A DNA stretch of 10,259 nucleotides from RGIG8700 sp045535635 (GCA_045535635.1 JAZSLZ010000110.1:1-10259); one strand, 5' to 3'. Counted from the first letter of the stretch, positions 1 through 7,701 are shown. Numbers and translations: made by a program. The notes: generated by a model not told the origin, from the sequence alone.

Positions 1-206
1 AAATTGCAGTTTATAACGAATTTGCTCCAAAAAGAATGGATGAAAGTGAAATCAAGGCAACAATCGAAAAGGTTCTTGCAGACCTTGGTCTTGAAAACCC
101 AACTGCCAAAGAAAAAGGCATTATTATGAAAAATCTTATGCCTCTTGTTTCAGGAAAAGCAGATGGCGGACTTGTTAATCAGTTACTTGGTCAGTATCTT
201 AAATAA
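1..206 (+). CDS. yqeY: GatB/YqeY domain protein, C-terminal fragment
   Basis: This is the last 67 codons of a gene that begins left of the window; the reading frame starts at base 3 and ends at TAA 204-206. The peptide begins IAVYNEFAPKRMDESEI and ends with a GKADGGLVNQLLGQYLK-like tail. That matches the end of the GatB/YqeY domain, in which a 'lP.q.seeEi' stretch is followed by 'GKVMG.LMPkvkGrADGklVN..v...L'. YqeY proteins are about 150 residues long and share this helical domain with GatB of the tRNA-dependent amidotransferase, where it helps bind tRNA. The role of free-standing YqeY is poorly defined. The visible part ends like a stand-alone YqeY. GatB itself also ends in this domain, so a truncated gatB cannot be fully excluded. 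A strong hairpin terminator follows at once. Confidence 0.8.
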   Translation, partial: IAVYNEFAPKRMDESEIKATIEKVLADLGLENPTAKEKGIIMKNLMPLVSGKADGGLVNQLLGQYLK

Positions 207-210
207 TAAA

Positions 211-246
211 AAATGCTTACAGATTCAGTCTGTAAGCATTTTTGTT
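211..246 (+). terminator. Intrinsic terminator after yqeY
   Basis: A perfect 12-bp stem (AATGCTTACAGA, 212-223, with TCTGTAAGCATT, 229-240) encloses the loop TTCAG. It is preceded by an A-run and followed by TTTGTT. It lies 5 bases after the yqeY stop codon and insulates the SLH gene downstream. Confidence 0.9.
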
Positions 247-269
247 ACACAAATGTAAATATATTGTTA

Positions 270-298
270 TTGACAGTTTGCTTGTTTTTTGTTAGAAT
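270..298 (+). promoter_or_regulatory. Sigma-A promoter of the first SLH gene
   Basis: A consensus -35 box TTGACA (270-275) is followed by a 17-nt spacer and the -10 box TAGAAT (293-298). Transcription would start near 305, leaving a leader of about 37 nt that holds a strong ribosome binding site, AAGGAGGA (327-334), 7 nt before the ATG at 342. The near-consensus promoter and ribosome binding site suggest high expression, as expected for an abundant surface protein. Confidence 0.8.
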
Positions 299-341
299 AT
301 CATTGTGTTAAAATCTAATCATATATAAGGAGGAAAATAGT

Positions 342-3149
342 ATGAAAAGAATATTAGCATTAGTTCTCTGTTTTGTTATGGTATTTTCATTAGTTGCAGT
401 TGCAGAAGAAACAGCAACTACTACACCAACAGCAACGACAGAATTTTCAGATGTACCTTCAACAAGTCCATATAAAGAGGCAATCTCAACTCTTACTGGC
501 CTTGGCATTATTTTAGGCGATGCGGGTACAAATACATTCAGACCTGAAGCAGGTATTACAAGAGCAGAATTCTGCGTTATCGTTGCAAGACTCAAAAATA
601 TGGGTGCTTTAAACGTTATCGCCGAAACACCTTTCACAGATGTTACAACTGCACTCTGCGACGAATGGAAGGTTAAAGCAGTAAGAATTGCATCAGACCT
701 TAAAATCGTTGGAGGTATGGGAGACGGAACATTTGCTCCTGATGCTCCTGTTACATACGAACAGGCAGTAAAAATGCTTGTTTGCTTACTTAAATACGAA
801 CCAATGGCTAAAGGCTTAGGCGGATGGCCTGTAGGATACATTGCTGCAGGTGCACAGATTGGTCTTACAAAGAAAGCTGTTGCAGTAGGTTCAGAACCTG
901 CTCCAAGACAGATTATTGCTCAGCTTGTTTACAATGCTTTAGATATTCCTGAAATGAATAACACATCAACAGGCGTTGCAACAGGCGGTACAACAATCCT
1001 TGACAACAACCTCAAATATACCGAAAAAACAGGTATTGTTACTGCTACAAGCGATGTTTCTTTAACAGAAAACGCTTATATAAGATCAGGCTATGTTCAG
1101 ATTGACTACGATAAAATTTATAAAATCGGTTCATCTGGTGCTGACAAATATTTTGGTAAAGAAATCACTTTCTACTATTCAGAAGATGATGACGATTATA
1201 TCATCCAGAGCTGTAAACTTACAAGTTCAAACAATGAGTCTGCTTTCAAGCCATACGAAATCAAGCATTTAGGCTCAAGCGAAATTGAAATCTACAGAGA
1301 TGAAGACCAGGATGATTATGACACATATTCTGTAGCTTCAAATGTTAAGCTTATTTACAACAACCACATTGCACCTTATGTTGATTCAACACCAAACTAT
1401 ATCAATAATACATATAAACCATTTGACGGTTCTATGAGATTACTTGACAACAATGGTGACAATGTAATTGACATCATTATTATCAAAGATGCTAAACCAT
1501 TTGTAATTAGCGGTATAAATTCAAGTAACGACGAGCTTATTATTTATGATGTTTACAATCCTGGAGAACCACTTAACCTTACTGAAAATTCAAATACTAT
1601 TATAAAAATCACTAAAGGAACTGCTTCTGTTGCTGCATCTTCACTTGCTAAAGACAATGTATTACTCATTGCCAAGAGCTTGAATACCACCGGCAAAAAG
1701 TATATAGATATTGAAATTGTATCTAACACAAAAACAGGTACTATATCATCTCTCAACGTTTCTGACCAGGTGATCACAATTGGTTCTACTGACTATAAAG
1801 TAAGTGATGTTTGCTGGAACAAATATAAAGACACTTTCAGCAGAGGTACCTCTGTAACCGTACATCTTGACAGCCAGAATAATGTTATTTATGTAAAAGC
1901 AACTGCTGTAGCTGCAGAATCATTTAAATATGGATACCTTATCGGTGTTGAACAACCTAAAGACGGCGGACTTGCTTCCGAATCTTTAAGAGCTCTTGTA
2001 TTTACTACTGATAAAGGATCTGTAAGCTACACACTTGCTTCTACAGTAAATATCAACGGAAATAATGAATCTGATCTTGCGAAAATTCAGAACATGCTTA
2101 AGTACGACACTTCACTTAATATCAACAACGATAAAAATGCTGTAGCAAATGAATATTCACAACCAATCAAATACACTCTTAACGCAAAAAATGAGATTGC
2201 TAAAATCCTTACTGCAACATCACCTTCAGACACTGTTTCACCTTCAACAAACCTTGTTCTTGATGTTGCTACATCATCTTCAAAATACAGAAGTTCTACA
2301 AAGATGTTAGGTAATTCAATAAGAATTGACTCTAATACAAAAATATTCTTTGTTCCTGAAAACAGAGGTATGAAAGATGAATACTTCTTCGGAAATCTTT
2401 CTTCAGGCATACCTGCAGACCAGGAAACATACACATTTGAAGCTTACGATAAAGAAAATGGTGCAGCTAAACTTCTTATCATTTTTGGTGATTCTACAAT
2501 ATCAGAAACAAAAGTAAAAGCACCTATGATTGTTGTTTCAAAAATCCAGCCTATGAGCAACGATAACGGCGATTATTACTCATTAACCGGCTATACACCT
2601 TCTGGTACAAGCAAGGTATATGTTACAGAAGATCTTGCAACATTAGATGGTGTTGAAGTGGGCGATGTTCTTAAACTTAATGTTGCTTACGACGGCAAAA
2701 CAGTTAAGAAAGCTCTTAAATTATTCTCATCATATAACTATAATGATAAACTCCTGTTCAGCTATAATGATAAAGACAATTTCAAGCGTTTTGCTGCAAC
2801 AGACTCTACAGAAATAACCTCTGCTGTTTACAATATTGATAAACTTAATGCAGAATTCTGTATGATGTATGGTACGGTTTTAGAAAAATATGATGGAAGT
2901 ATGGATGTTTCTTTAGCTGATGTAGTTGACAGCGACGGTGTAATTACTCTTGATGATTCTACACCTGTACCGGTAATATTCACATCATCTACTAAGTTCT
3001 ATAAGTATTCAACTAATACTTCAAAGCTTACAACAGCTGTTGAAACCGATGTCCTTGGCTTTACAGATGCAATGAAAGGCGCATCAAAAGTTCTTACTTA
3101 TTCTGTACAAGGCTCTGCACAATTTGTTCTCATAATCGCAGATAAATAA
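342..3149 (+). CDS. SLH-domain surface protein, paralogue 1 (935 aa)
   Basis: A secreted protein predicted to be held on the cell wall. Residues 1-21 are a signal peptide (MKR, hydrophobic core, AVA before E22). Three SLH repeats follow: about 35-88, with FRPEAGITRAEF containing the TRAE motif (T73-E76); about 98-152, with FAPDAPVTYEQ; and a divergent one at about 160-201. SLH triplets bind pyruvylated secondary wall polysaccharide. Only the first repeat keeps a clean TRAE, so binding may rest mainly on it. The remaining 730 residues are Thr/Ser/Asn/Asp-rich and look beta-rich. They include an acidic calcium-site-like stretch, DNNGDNVID (369-377), and show no catalytic motif I recognise. The region from about 228 to the end matches the downstream neighbour block by block. 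The ATG at 342 is fixed by AAGGAGGA and by the signal peptide. It could be an S-layer component or a wall-anchored scaffold; the ligand or function is unknown. Confidence 0.9.
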   Translation: MKRILALVLCFVMVFSLVAVAEETATTTPTATTEFSDVPSTSPYKEAISTLTGLGIILGDAGTNTFRPEAGITRAEFCVIVARLKNMGALNVIAETPFTDVTTALCDEWKVKAVRIASDLKIVGGMGDGTFAPDAPVTYEQAVKMLVCLLKYEPMAKGLGGWPVGYIAAGAQIGLTKKAVAVGSEPAPRQIIAQLVYNALDIPEMNNTSTGVATGGTTILDNNLKYTEKTGIVTATSDVSLTENAYIRSGYVQIDYDKIYKIGSSGADKYFGKEITFYYSEDDDDYIIQSCKLTSSNNESAFKPYEIKHLGSSEIEIYRDEDQDDYDTYSVASNVKLIYNNHIAPYVDSTPNYINNTYKPFDGSMRLLDNNGDNVIDIIIIKDAKPFVISGINSSNDELIIYDVYNPGEPLNLTENSNTIIKITKGTASVAASSLAKDNVLLIAKSLNTTGKKYIDIEIVSNTKTGTISSLNVSDQVITIGSTDYKVSDVCWNKYKDTFSRGTSVTVHLDSQNNVIYVKATAVAAESFKYGYLIGVEQPKDGGLASESLRALVFTTDKGSVSYTLASTVNINGNNESDLAKIQNMLKYDTSLNINNDKNAVANEYSQPIKYTLNAKNEIAKILTATSPSDTVSPSTNLVLDVATSSSKYRSSTKMLGNSIRIDSNTKIFFVPENRGMKDEYFFGNLSSGIPADQETYTFEAYDKENGAAKLLIIFGDSTISETKVKAPMIVVSKIQPMSNDNGDYYSLTGYTPSGTSKVYVTEDLATLDGVEVGDVLKLNVAYDGKTVKKALKLFSSYNYNDKLLFSYNDKDNFKRFAATDSTEITSAVYNIDKLNAEFCMMYGTVLEKYDGSMDVSLADVVDSDGVITLDDSTPVPVIFTSSTKFYKYSTNTSKLTTAVETDVLGFTDAMKGASKVLTYSVQGSAQFVLIIADK

Positions 3150-3154
3150 ATATC

Positions 3155-3187
3155 AGCTCCCGAATTTACAAATTCGGGAGCTTTCTT
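3155..3187 (+). terminator. Intrinsic terminator after SLH gene 1
   Basis: A stem of about 12 bp (AGCTCCCGAATT, 3155-3166, with AATTCGGGAGCT, 3171-3182) with a tight 4-nt loop is followed by TTCTT. It starts 5 bases after the stop codon. The U-tract is weak and a second hairpin follows immediately. Confidence 0.8.
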
Positions 3188-3190
3188 ATG

Positions 3191-3236
3191 AAAAAGCAAA
3201 GACCGAAGGCTTATGCCTTCGGTCTCGCTTTTTTGG
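3191..3236 (+). terminator. Second, stronger tandem terminator hairpin
   Basis: An 11-bp perfect stem (AGACCGAAGGC, 3200-3210, with GCCTTCGGTCT, 3215-3225) carries the loop TTAT. It is extended across a small internal loop by AAAAAGC (3191-3197) pairing with GCTTTTT (3227-3233). A T-run follows on + and an A-run precedes it, so it could terminate in either direction. It backs up the hairpin 8 bases upstream. The rest of the 304-base gap up to 3453 holds only the promoter of the next gene and a weak 6-bp inverted repeat (ACAAAT 3308-3313 / ATTTGT 3319-3324). Confidence 0.8.
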
Positions 3237-3360
3237 AGTGTTATAAATAGGATTTAGAGAGAGTTTCTTGTTCCTACAATTAAGAGTATAAAATAACACT
3301 TTGAAAAACAAATGTTTTATTTGTGAAAGATTTATGAAATGTCCTTCCAATATTTGTGGG

Positions 3361-3389
3361 TTGAAGACTTGCGTGTTTTCCTTTACAAT
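3361..3389 (+). promoter_or_regulatory. Promoter of the second SLH gene
   Basis: A -35 box TTGAAG (3361-3366) is followed by a 17-nt spacer and the -10 box TACAAT (3384-3389). The predicted start near 3396 gives a leader of about 58 nt ending in AAGGGGGA (3439-3446), 7 nt before ATG 3454. Both boxes are one or two bases off consensus. Two terminators lie upstream, so the gene should be transcribed independently of its paralogue. Confidence 0.65.
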
Positions 3390-3453
3390 CTTACTTGTGG
3401 TTGACATAATCAAAAGTTATGAAAACCAAAATTTTAATAAGGGGGACATATAA

Positions 3454-6075
3454 ATGTCAAAAATTTCAAAAATAGTTTCATATCTTCTGGCTATGATTCT
3501 TGCCTTTGGAATGATTACACCGGCTATGGCGTACAGTGTGGCAGACGATGTTAAAGGCACTGCTTTTGAAGAAGCCGCACAGACTCTCGGCGCACTTAAC
3601 ATTATGATCGGCGATGACAAAGGTAATTTCAGACCAGACGATACTGTTACAAGAGCAGAATTTTCAAAAATTGCTGTTCATCTTTTAGGACTTTCGGATG
3701 TGGCTGAAAGCTCAAAAGAGGTTTCTAAATATCCCGATGTTAGCATTGACCACTGGGCAAACGGTTATATCAATGTTGCTACAGCACAAGGTCTTATTAT
3801 CGGTGACGACACAGGCACATTCAGACCTGAGGATGGTATCTCATATCAGGAAGCAAACACAATCTTAATCAGACTTTTAGGTTATGAGAAACTTGCTCTT
3901 AAAAAAGGCGGTTATCCAACAGGTTATTTAGTTCAGGCTAATGAAATCGGCCTTACAAAGAAAGCAAATGCCGCAAGTTCAAAGGGTTGCTCAAGAGGTA
4001 TAACTGCACAACTTGCATTTAACTCTCTTACAATTAACCTTATGGAAGCAACAGGCTATACAGACGGTAATCTTTCTTACGAAGTAACTGACAAAACAGT
4101 TCTTGCAAACAAATTAAATGTTGAAAAGAAAACAGGCGTAGTTACTGCAAATGAAGTTACAAGTCTTTCAGGCGGCAGTGCACTTGACCAGGGCAGAGTG
4201 GAATTTGACAGCAAAGAAATTTACTTTGCAGGTGTTTCAAAAGCTAACAGACTTTTAGGCAGAAATGTAACTTACTATGTTAAAACAGAAGAAAACGGTG
4301 ACAAAACTGTTATTCTTGCAAGAGAAGAAGAAAATAAAAACACAGTTATTACAATTGATGCTACAGATTTAACAAAAGAACTTACAAAAGAGTCAACTTC
4401 AATTTTCTATAAAGAAAACGAAGACTCAAACGAAGAAGAATTACTCCTTACCAAAGACTTCAAAGTAATTTATAACGACAAGTTCGCTAAAGAACTTACA
4501 AACCCAAAAACAGGCACAATAACACTTATTGACTCAACAAGAGACAACAAATTTGACACAGTATTCATTAACGAATATGTAACTTATGTAATTGATGACA
4601 TTTCAACTGCAGGTAAAAAGGTTTACGACAAATACGAAAAACCTGCACTTGACCTTAACACAGACAAAAACAAAAACCTTATCGTAATCCTTGAAGATGC
4701 AAAGGGTAATGCAGTTAAATTTGAAGACCTTAAAGAATGGAATGTGCTTTCTGTTTACAAAAACGCAGACTATATCAGAGCAATTGTATCAAGCGAATAT
4801 GTAACAGGTAAGCTTAACGAAAGAGACGAGGCAGACAAAACAATCGGCATTAACAGTAAGCACTTTGAGATCGCAGACAACAGAGAATTCAAAGACTATA
4901 CACTTGGTCTTGAAGGTACTTTCTATATTGATGCACAGGGCAAAATCGCCGCATACGATGCTCAGGTGAAAAAAGGCAGTCAGTATGCATATCTGGTTGC
5001 TGCAGGAACATCAGGTTCTCTCTCAAGCTACCTTGACATTAAATATTTTGCAGAAGACGGAAATGTTGTAACAACTGAGGCTGCAAATAAAATAAAAATC
5101 AACGGTAAGATGTATTCAAATGCAGAAGAAGCATATAAAGCACTTTTAAAAGACGGTAAAATAGTTCCACAGGTTATCACACTTGATGTTAATGCAGAAG
5201 GCAAAGTTTCTGCAATCAACACACCAGAGGACAAAACCGCTTCTTTCCCATCAAGCTTTGAAAAGGATATGTTTGCTCTTAACTTCAAAGGCGAAGGCTT
5301 AGTCTTCAAGGGTGCGGTTAATAAGCTTACAATTATGAAAGACGGTAAAGCTACAGGCTCAATCGGTGTAAATGAAAATACTAAAGTTTTGATTGTTCCT
5401 GAAAATTCAACTGACACAGACGAAATGGAAATCGGTTCTCTTAAAACCTTCTCAGACGAAAGCAAGTACAACGTTGAAGTATTCGACATCAAAGATGATA
5501 TGACAGCAGGACTTATCAGAATTACAAACATCGTTAACACAGGAAAGCTTGACACTTCAATTGCAGTAATCGAGAAAATCGCTCTTACAACAAACGAGGA
5601 AGACGACGACATCCACAAGCTTACAGTTAAAACAGACGGTGAAAGCAAAGTGATTTCAACAGAAGACGATACTATCATAACAAAGGATGGCAGAACACTT
5701 AAAACAGGTGACATCATCCAGATTAAAACAAATGCAAAAGGCGAAATGGACGGCTTTACACTCCTCTTTAATTCAGATGATATAAAAACAGAATTCAGCA
5801 AATCTTACGGAAATGACAACGAAATGGTTATTGTTTACGGCAGAGTAGTTAAGAAATTCTCTGACTCAATCAACGTAACTGTAAATGGATCTGCAGCACA
5901 AAACTATTCAACAACAAACGCAACCGTGTTAAAACTTGACACAAACAAAACAACAAACAAGGTTTCAGTTACAGATGCAGGCGAAATCTCTAAATGGGAA
6001 GACGGTGCAAACGAAGAAAGAGTATTCATCAGAATATACAAAGACGAAGTTAAAGAGATTGTAATAGTAAAGTAA
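3454..6075 (+). CDS. SLH-domain surface protein, paralogue 2 (873 aa)
   Basis: A second secreted, wall-anchored protein. The signal peptide spans residues 1-26 (AMA before Y27). SLH repeats lie at about 27-80 (FRPDDTVTRAEF, TRAE at 66-69), about 93-143 (FRPEDGISYQE) and about 151-193 (divergent). The body is long, Lys/Asp/Glu/Thr-rich and probably beta-sheet based. It matches the upstream gene in order: EKKTGVVTANEV (234 on) with EKTGIVTATSDV; IYNDKFAKEL with IYNNHIAPYV; the D-x3-D-x3-D stretch DSTRDNKFD (360-368); YAYLVAAG (511 on) with YGYLIGVE; VLIVPEN with IFFVPEN; and VYGRVVKKF (794 on) with MYGTVLEKY. The copies have diverged strongly and paralogue 2 is 62 residues shorter and more charged. 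There is no recognised enzyme domain. The start is set by AAGGGGGA and the signal peptide. S-layer or surface scaffold is the best guess. Confidence 0.9.
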   Translation: MSKISKIVSYLLAMILAFGMITPAMAYSVADDVKGTAFEEAAQTLGALNIMIGDDKGNFRPDDTVTRAEFSKIAVHLLGLSDVAESSKEVSKYPDVSIDHWANGYINVATAQGLIIGDDTGTFRPEDGISYQEANTILIRLLGYEKLALKKGGYPTGYLVQANEIGLTKKANAASSKGCSRGITAQLAFNSLTINLMEATGYTDGNLSYEVTDKTVLANKLNVEKKTGVVTANEVTSLSGGSALDQGRVEFDSKEIYFAGVSKANRLLGRNVTYYVKTEENGDKTVILAREEENKNTVITIDATDLTKELTKESTSIFYKENEDSNEEELLLTKDFKVIYNDKFAKELTNPKTGTITLIDSTRDNKFDTVFINEYVTYVIDDISTAGKKVYDKYEKPALDLNTDKNKNLIVILEDAKGNAVKFEDLKEWNVLSVYKNADYIRAIVSSEYVTGKLNERDEADKTIGINSKHFEIADNREFKDYTLGLEGTFYIDAQGKIAAYDAQVKKGSQYAYLVAAGTSGSLSSYLDIKYFAEDGNVVTTEAANKIKINGKMYSNAEEAYKALLKDGKIVPQVITLDVNAEGKVSAINTPEDKTASFPSSFEKDMFALNFKGEGLVFKGAVNKLTIMKDGKATGSIGVNENTKVLIVPENSTDTDEMEIGSLKTFSDESKYNVEVFDIKDDMTAGLIRITNIVNTGKLDTSIAVIEKIALTTNEEDDDIHKLTVKTDGESKVISTEDDTIITKDGRTLKTGDIIQIKTNAKGEMDGFTLLFNSDDIKTEFSKSYGNDNEMVIVYGRVVKKFSDSINVTVNGSAAQNYSTTNATVLKLDTNKTTNKVSVTDAGEISKWEDGANEERVFIRIYKDEVKEIVIVK

Positions 6076-6124
6076 AAAATGCTCAGAACACAAAAAGAAA
6101 ACATTTATAAAGATTAATTAATGT

Positions 6125-6159
6125 AGAAAAGCCTCACAATGTGTGGCTTTTCTCTTTTT
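6125..6159 (+). terminator. Intrinsic terminator after SLH gene 2
   Basis: A 9-bp stem (AGAAAAGCC, 6125-6133, with GGCTTTTCT, 6145-6153), whose apical part may add a little pairing, is followed by CTCTTTTT. It lies 50 bases after the stop codon. The rest of the gap to 6361 is AT-rich; I see no gene in it, only a weak promoter-like string near 6292-6320. Confidence 0.85.
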
Positions 6160-6361
6160 GTATAACGAAAACTCCGATAGTCGCCAAACTATTTTAATAA
6201 AGGCATTTCACACACTCCATCATATGGAATTCGCATTTTTAACAAATTCAAAGATGGGATTTATCCTATATAAAATACCCAATTTAACATATTAAAATAG
6301 CTTGGCATAATTGTTATAATTCATTTTCAAAAAATTATCAAGTATTTTTATTATAAATGAA

Positions 6362-6384
6362 GAAAACCGCCACAGGCGGTTTTC
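6362..6384 (-). terminator. Terminator of the minus-strand serine hydrolase
   Basis: A perfect 10-bp stem (GAAAACCGCC, 6362-6371, with GGCGGTTTTC, 6375-6384) carries a 3-nt loop. Read on the minus strand, the 3' arm ends GGTTTTC and is followed by TTCATTT, a modest U-rich tail. It lies about 35 bases past the hydrolase stop codon and faces the convergent SLH gene. Confidence 0.75.
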
Positions 6385-6391
6385 AACAACA

Positions 6392-6419
6392 ATTATTCAT
6401 TATTAATTATTAATTATTC
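6392..6419. repeat. Four-copy 7-bp tandem repeat, ATTATT(C/A)
   Basis: Four consecutive 7-base units read ATTATTC, ATTATTA, ATTATTA, ATTATTC, followed by a degenerate ATTTATC. The array sits between the hydrolase terminator hairpin and its TGA stop (6418-6420) and runs into the stop codon. It could be slippage-prone AT filler or the worn edge of a scattered repeat. Confidence 0.7.
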
Positions 6420-7611
6420 ATTTATCTAGTGAGCTATATACCGCATTTCTTATTCTTGGGTGGATATAAGGTTCAAGGTTATTCAGCATATGCTGACCGT
6501 AGAACACTGCAATTTGATTATCCTTATCAACCATTGCATAAGCACCTGCAGCACCGCCCCAGCCGAATTCACCAACAGGACTTAAGCCACCGCTTTTTGC
6601 TCTGTCTATATGAGTTCTTACACCGTAGCCGTAGCCATAGCCTGTAAGCTGCGACCAGTTTAAGAATTTAAGTTGTTCTTCGTTAAGACAGTTTGTTCTC
6701 ATTAAATCAACTGTGCTTTCTGATAAAATTCTCTCACCTTTTGGACTTATTCCTCCAAGAGACATGGCAGTTACAAACTTTCCGTAATCCTCTGCACTTC
6801 CTGCAAGTCCTGCTCCGCCGCTTTCAAATTCACTTCCTAAAATATGAGGGTTCTCTTTCCCCACATTATGAGCAGTTTTTGTTTCGTAATCATACTGATA
6901 CTGGTTTGCCATTTTTGAATATATCTCTTCATTTCGTTCAAATGTAAAAGAATCCATTCCAAGTGGCTCAAATATGTTTTCTTTTAAGTATTCTCCGAAT
7001 TTCTTACCTGACACAAGCTCAACAAAAGCACCAAGTAAATCGTGACCAAGGCTATATCCCCATTTTTCTCCCGGTTGATATGAAAGAGGCTTGTTTGCCA
7101 TAGCATCTGCAATTCTTAATGTTGGGAATTTTCCGTTTGTTTCTTCTTTTATATCAAGAAAGCTCTGGGCGTTTCTGTTATAATCAAAACCTGCGGTCAT
7201 ATTAAAAACATCTTTAATTAAAATAGGTCTTTTAGCTTCAACAAGAACAATATCGCCGTCTGTTTTATACTCAACCTTCTGTCCCTGAACAACCTTTGCC
7301 GCAAGGTCTGCATTTACATCCTTAACTTTAACAAACATTTCCTTAAACTGCGGAAAATATTCGTAAAGCGGTTCTGTCATAAGATATTTGCCCTGCTCTA
7401 AAAGCTGAAGTGCCGCAGTACAGGTAATAAACTTTGTTGTTGAATAAAGATTGTATGTATGCTGAGGTGTTACAGGTGTATTTTCCTGTGCATCGCCATA
7501 GCCGTGACTATAAACTTCTTTTCCTTCTTTATAGACCTGACATTGTACGAAAGGCACATGAAGATCATCAACTATGTGATGAAGTAAATTTGTCAAATTT
7601 GAAAATTCCAT
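6418..7611 (-). CDS. Beta-lactamase-fold serine hydrolase (397 aa)
   Basis: A member of the class C beta-lactamase/esterase/DD-peptidase superfamily (Pfam Beta-lactamase type). The nucleophile motif SxxK is S57-T-T-K60 in YNLYSTTKFIT. The second motif is Y186-S187 in WGYSLGHDLLG, where true class C enzymes have YxN. The third is W351-G-G353 in FGWGGAAGAYAMVD, where KTG or HxG would stand. Other family landmarks are NMTAGFDY (137-144), YQPGEKWGYS, IFEPLGMDSF (213-222) and GGAGLAGSAEDYGKF. The motif set points to an esterase or peptidase-like hydrolase rather than a resistance enzyme; the substrate is unknown. There is no signal peptide, so it is probably cytoplasmic. About 30 extra residues (95-125) precede the TAGF element. 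ATG 7611 is supported by AAGGAGAG (7626-7619) 7 nt upstream. It is monocistronic, with its own promoter and terminator, and divergent from trhA. Confidence 0.9.
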   Translation of the reverse strand: MEFSNLTNLLHHIVDDLHVPFVQCQVYKEGKEVYSHGYGDAQENTPVTPQHTYNLYSTTKFITCTAALQLLEQGKYLMTEPLYEYFPQFKEMFVKVKDVNADLAAKVVQGQKVEYKTDGDIVLVEAKRPILIKDVFNMTAGFDYNRNAQSFLDIKEETNGKFPTLRIADAMANKPLSYQPGEKWGYSLGHDLLGAFVELVSGKKFGEYLKENIFEPLGMDSFTFERNEEIYSKMANQYQYDYETKTAHNVGKENPHILGSEFESGGAGLAGSAEDYGKFVTAMSLGGISPKGERILSESTVDLMRTNCLNEEQLKFLNWSQLTGYGYGYGVRTHIDRAKSGGLSPVGEFGWGGAAGAYAMVDKDNQIAVFYGQHMLNNLEPYIHPRIRNAVYSSLDK

Positions 7612-7634
7612 TACTTCACTCTCCTTGTATAATC

Positions 7635-7663
7635 ATTCTAACACACTGAAAAAGGAATTTCAA
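7635..7663 (-). promoter_or_regulatory. Promoter of the serine hydrolase gene
   Basis: On the minus strand, TTGAAA (7663-7658) is followed by a 17-nt spacer and TAGAAT (7640-7635). The predicted start near 7628 leaves a very short leader of about 17 nt with the ribosome binding site AAGGAGAG almost at the 5' end. It is back to back with the trhA promoter, with 9 bases between the two -35 boxes. Confidence 0.7.
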
Positions 7664-7672
7664 CAAAAAATC

Positions 7673-7701
7673 TTTACATGTACAATTGTTTGTGCTATAA
7701 T
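7673..7701 (+). promoter_or_regulatory. Promoter of trhA, extended -10
   Basis: A -35 box TTTACA (7673-7678) is followed by a 17-nt spacer and a perfect TATAAT (7696-7701) preceded by TGC, an extended -10. The spacer contains two adjacent small palindromes, ACATGT (7676-7681) and ACAATTGT (7682-7689), which overlap the -35 end. The leader is about 31 nt; the ribosome binding site is only a moderate GAGGGTGG (7727-7734) close to ATG 7739. Confidence 0.8.

Noticed and set aside
3188..3250. A 20-codon ORF starting MKKQRPKAY, with GGGAG 7 bases upstream
   Set aside because: It is made of the terminator hairpin and its flanks, and the apparent ribosome binding site is the arm of the preceding terminator.
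3401..3406. A perfect TTGACA upstream of SLH gene 2
   Set aside because: No acceptable -10 lies 16-18 bases downstream; TTGAAG-17-TACAAT just upstream is the better promoter.
5028..5801. A 257-codon open frame antisense to SLH gene 2, and other long minus-strand frames inside both SLH genes (for example 308-841 and 2087-2434)
   Set aside because: They lie fully inside well-supported genes, have no ribosome binding site, and their Ser/Leu/Val/Phe-rich composition is what the complement of Lys/Glu/Asp/Thr-rich codons gives.
6292..6320. A TTAAAA-17-TATAAT string with TG extension on +
   Set aside because: The -35 is poor in an AT-rich spacer, and it points only into the convergent hydrolase gene with no ORF or RNA structure following.
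6429..6947. Two + strand frames opposite the serine hydrolase (6429-6647 and 6693-6947)
   Set aside because: They are shadows of the hydrolase codons, without ribosome binding sites or recognisable protein features.
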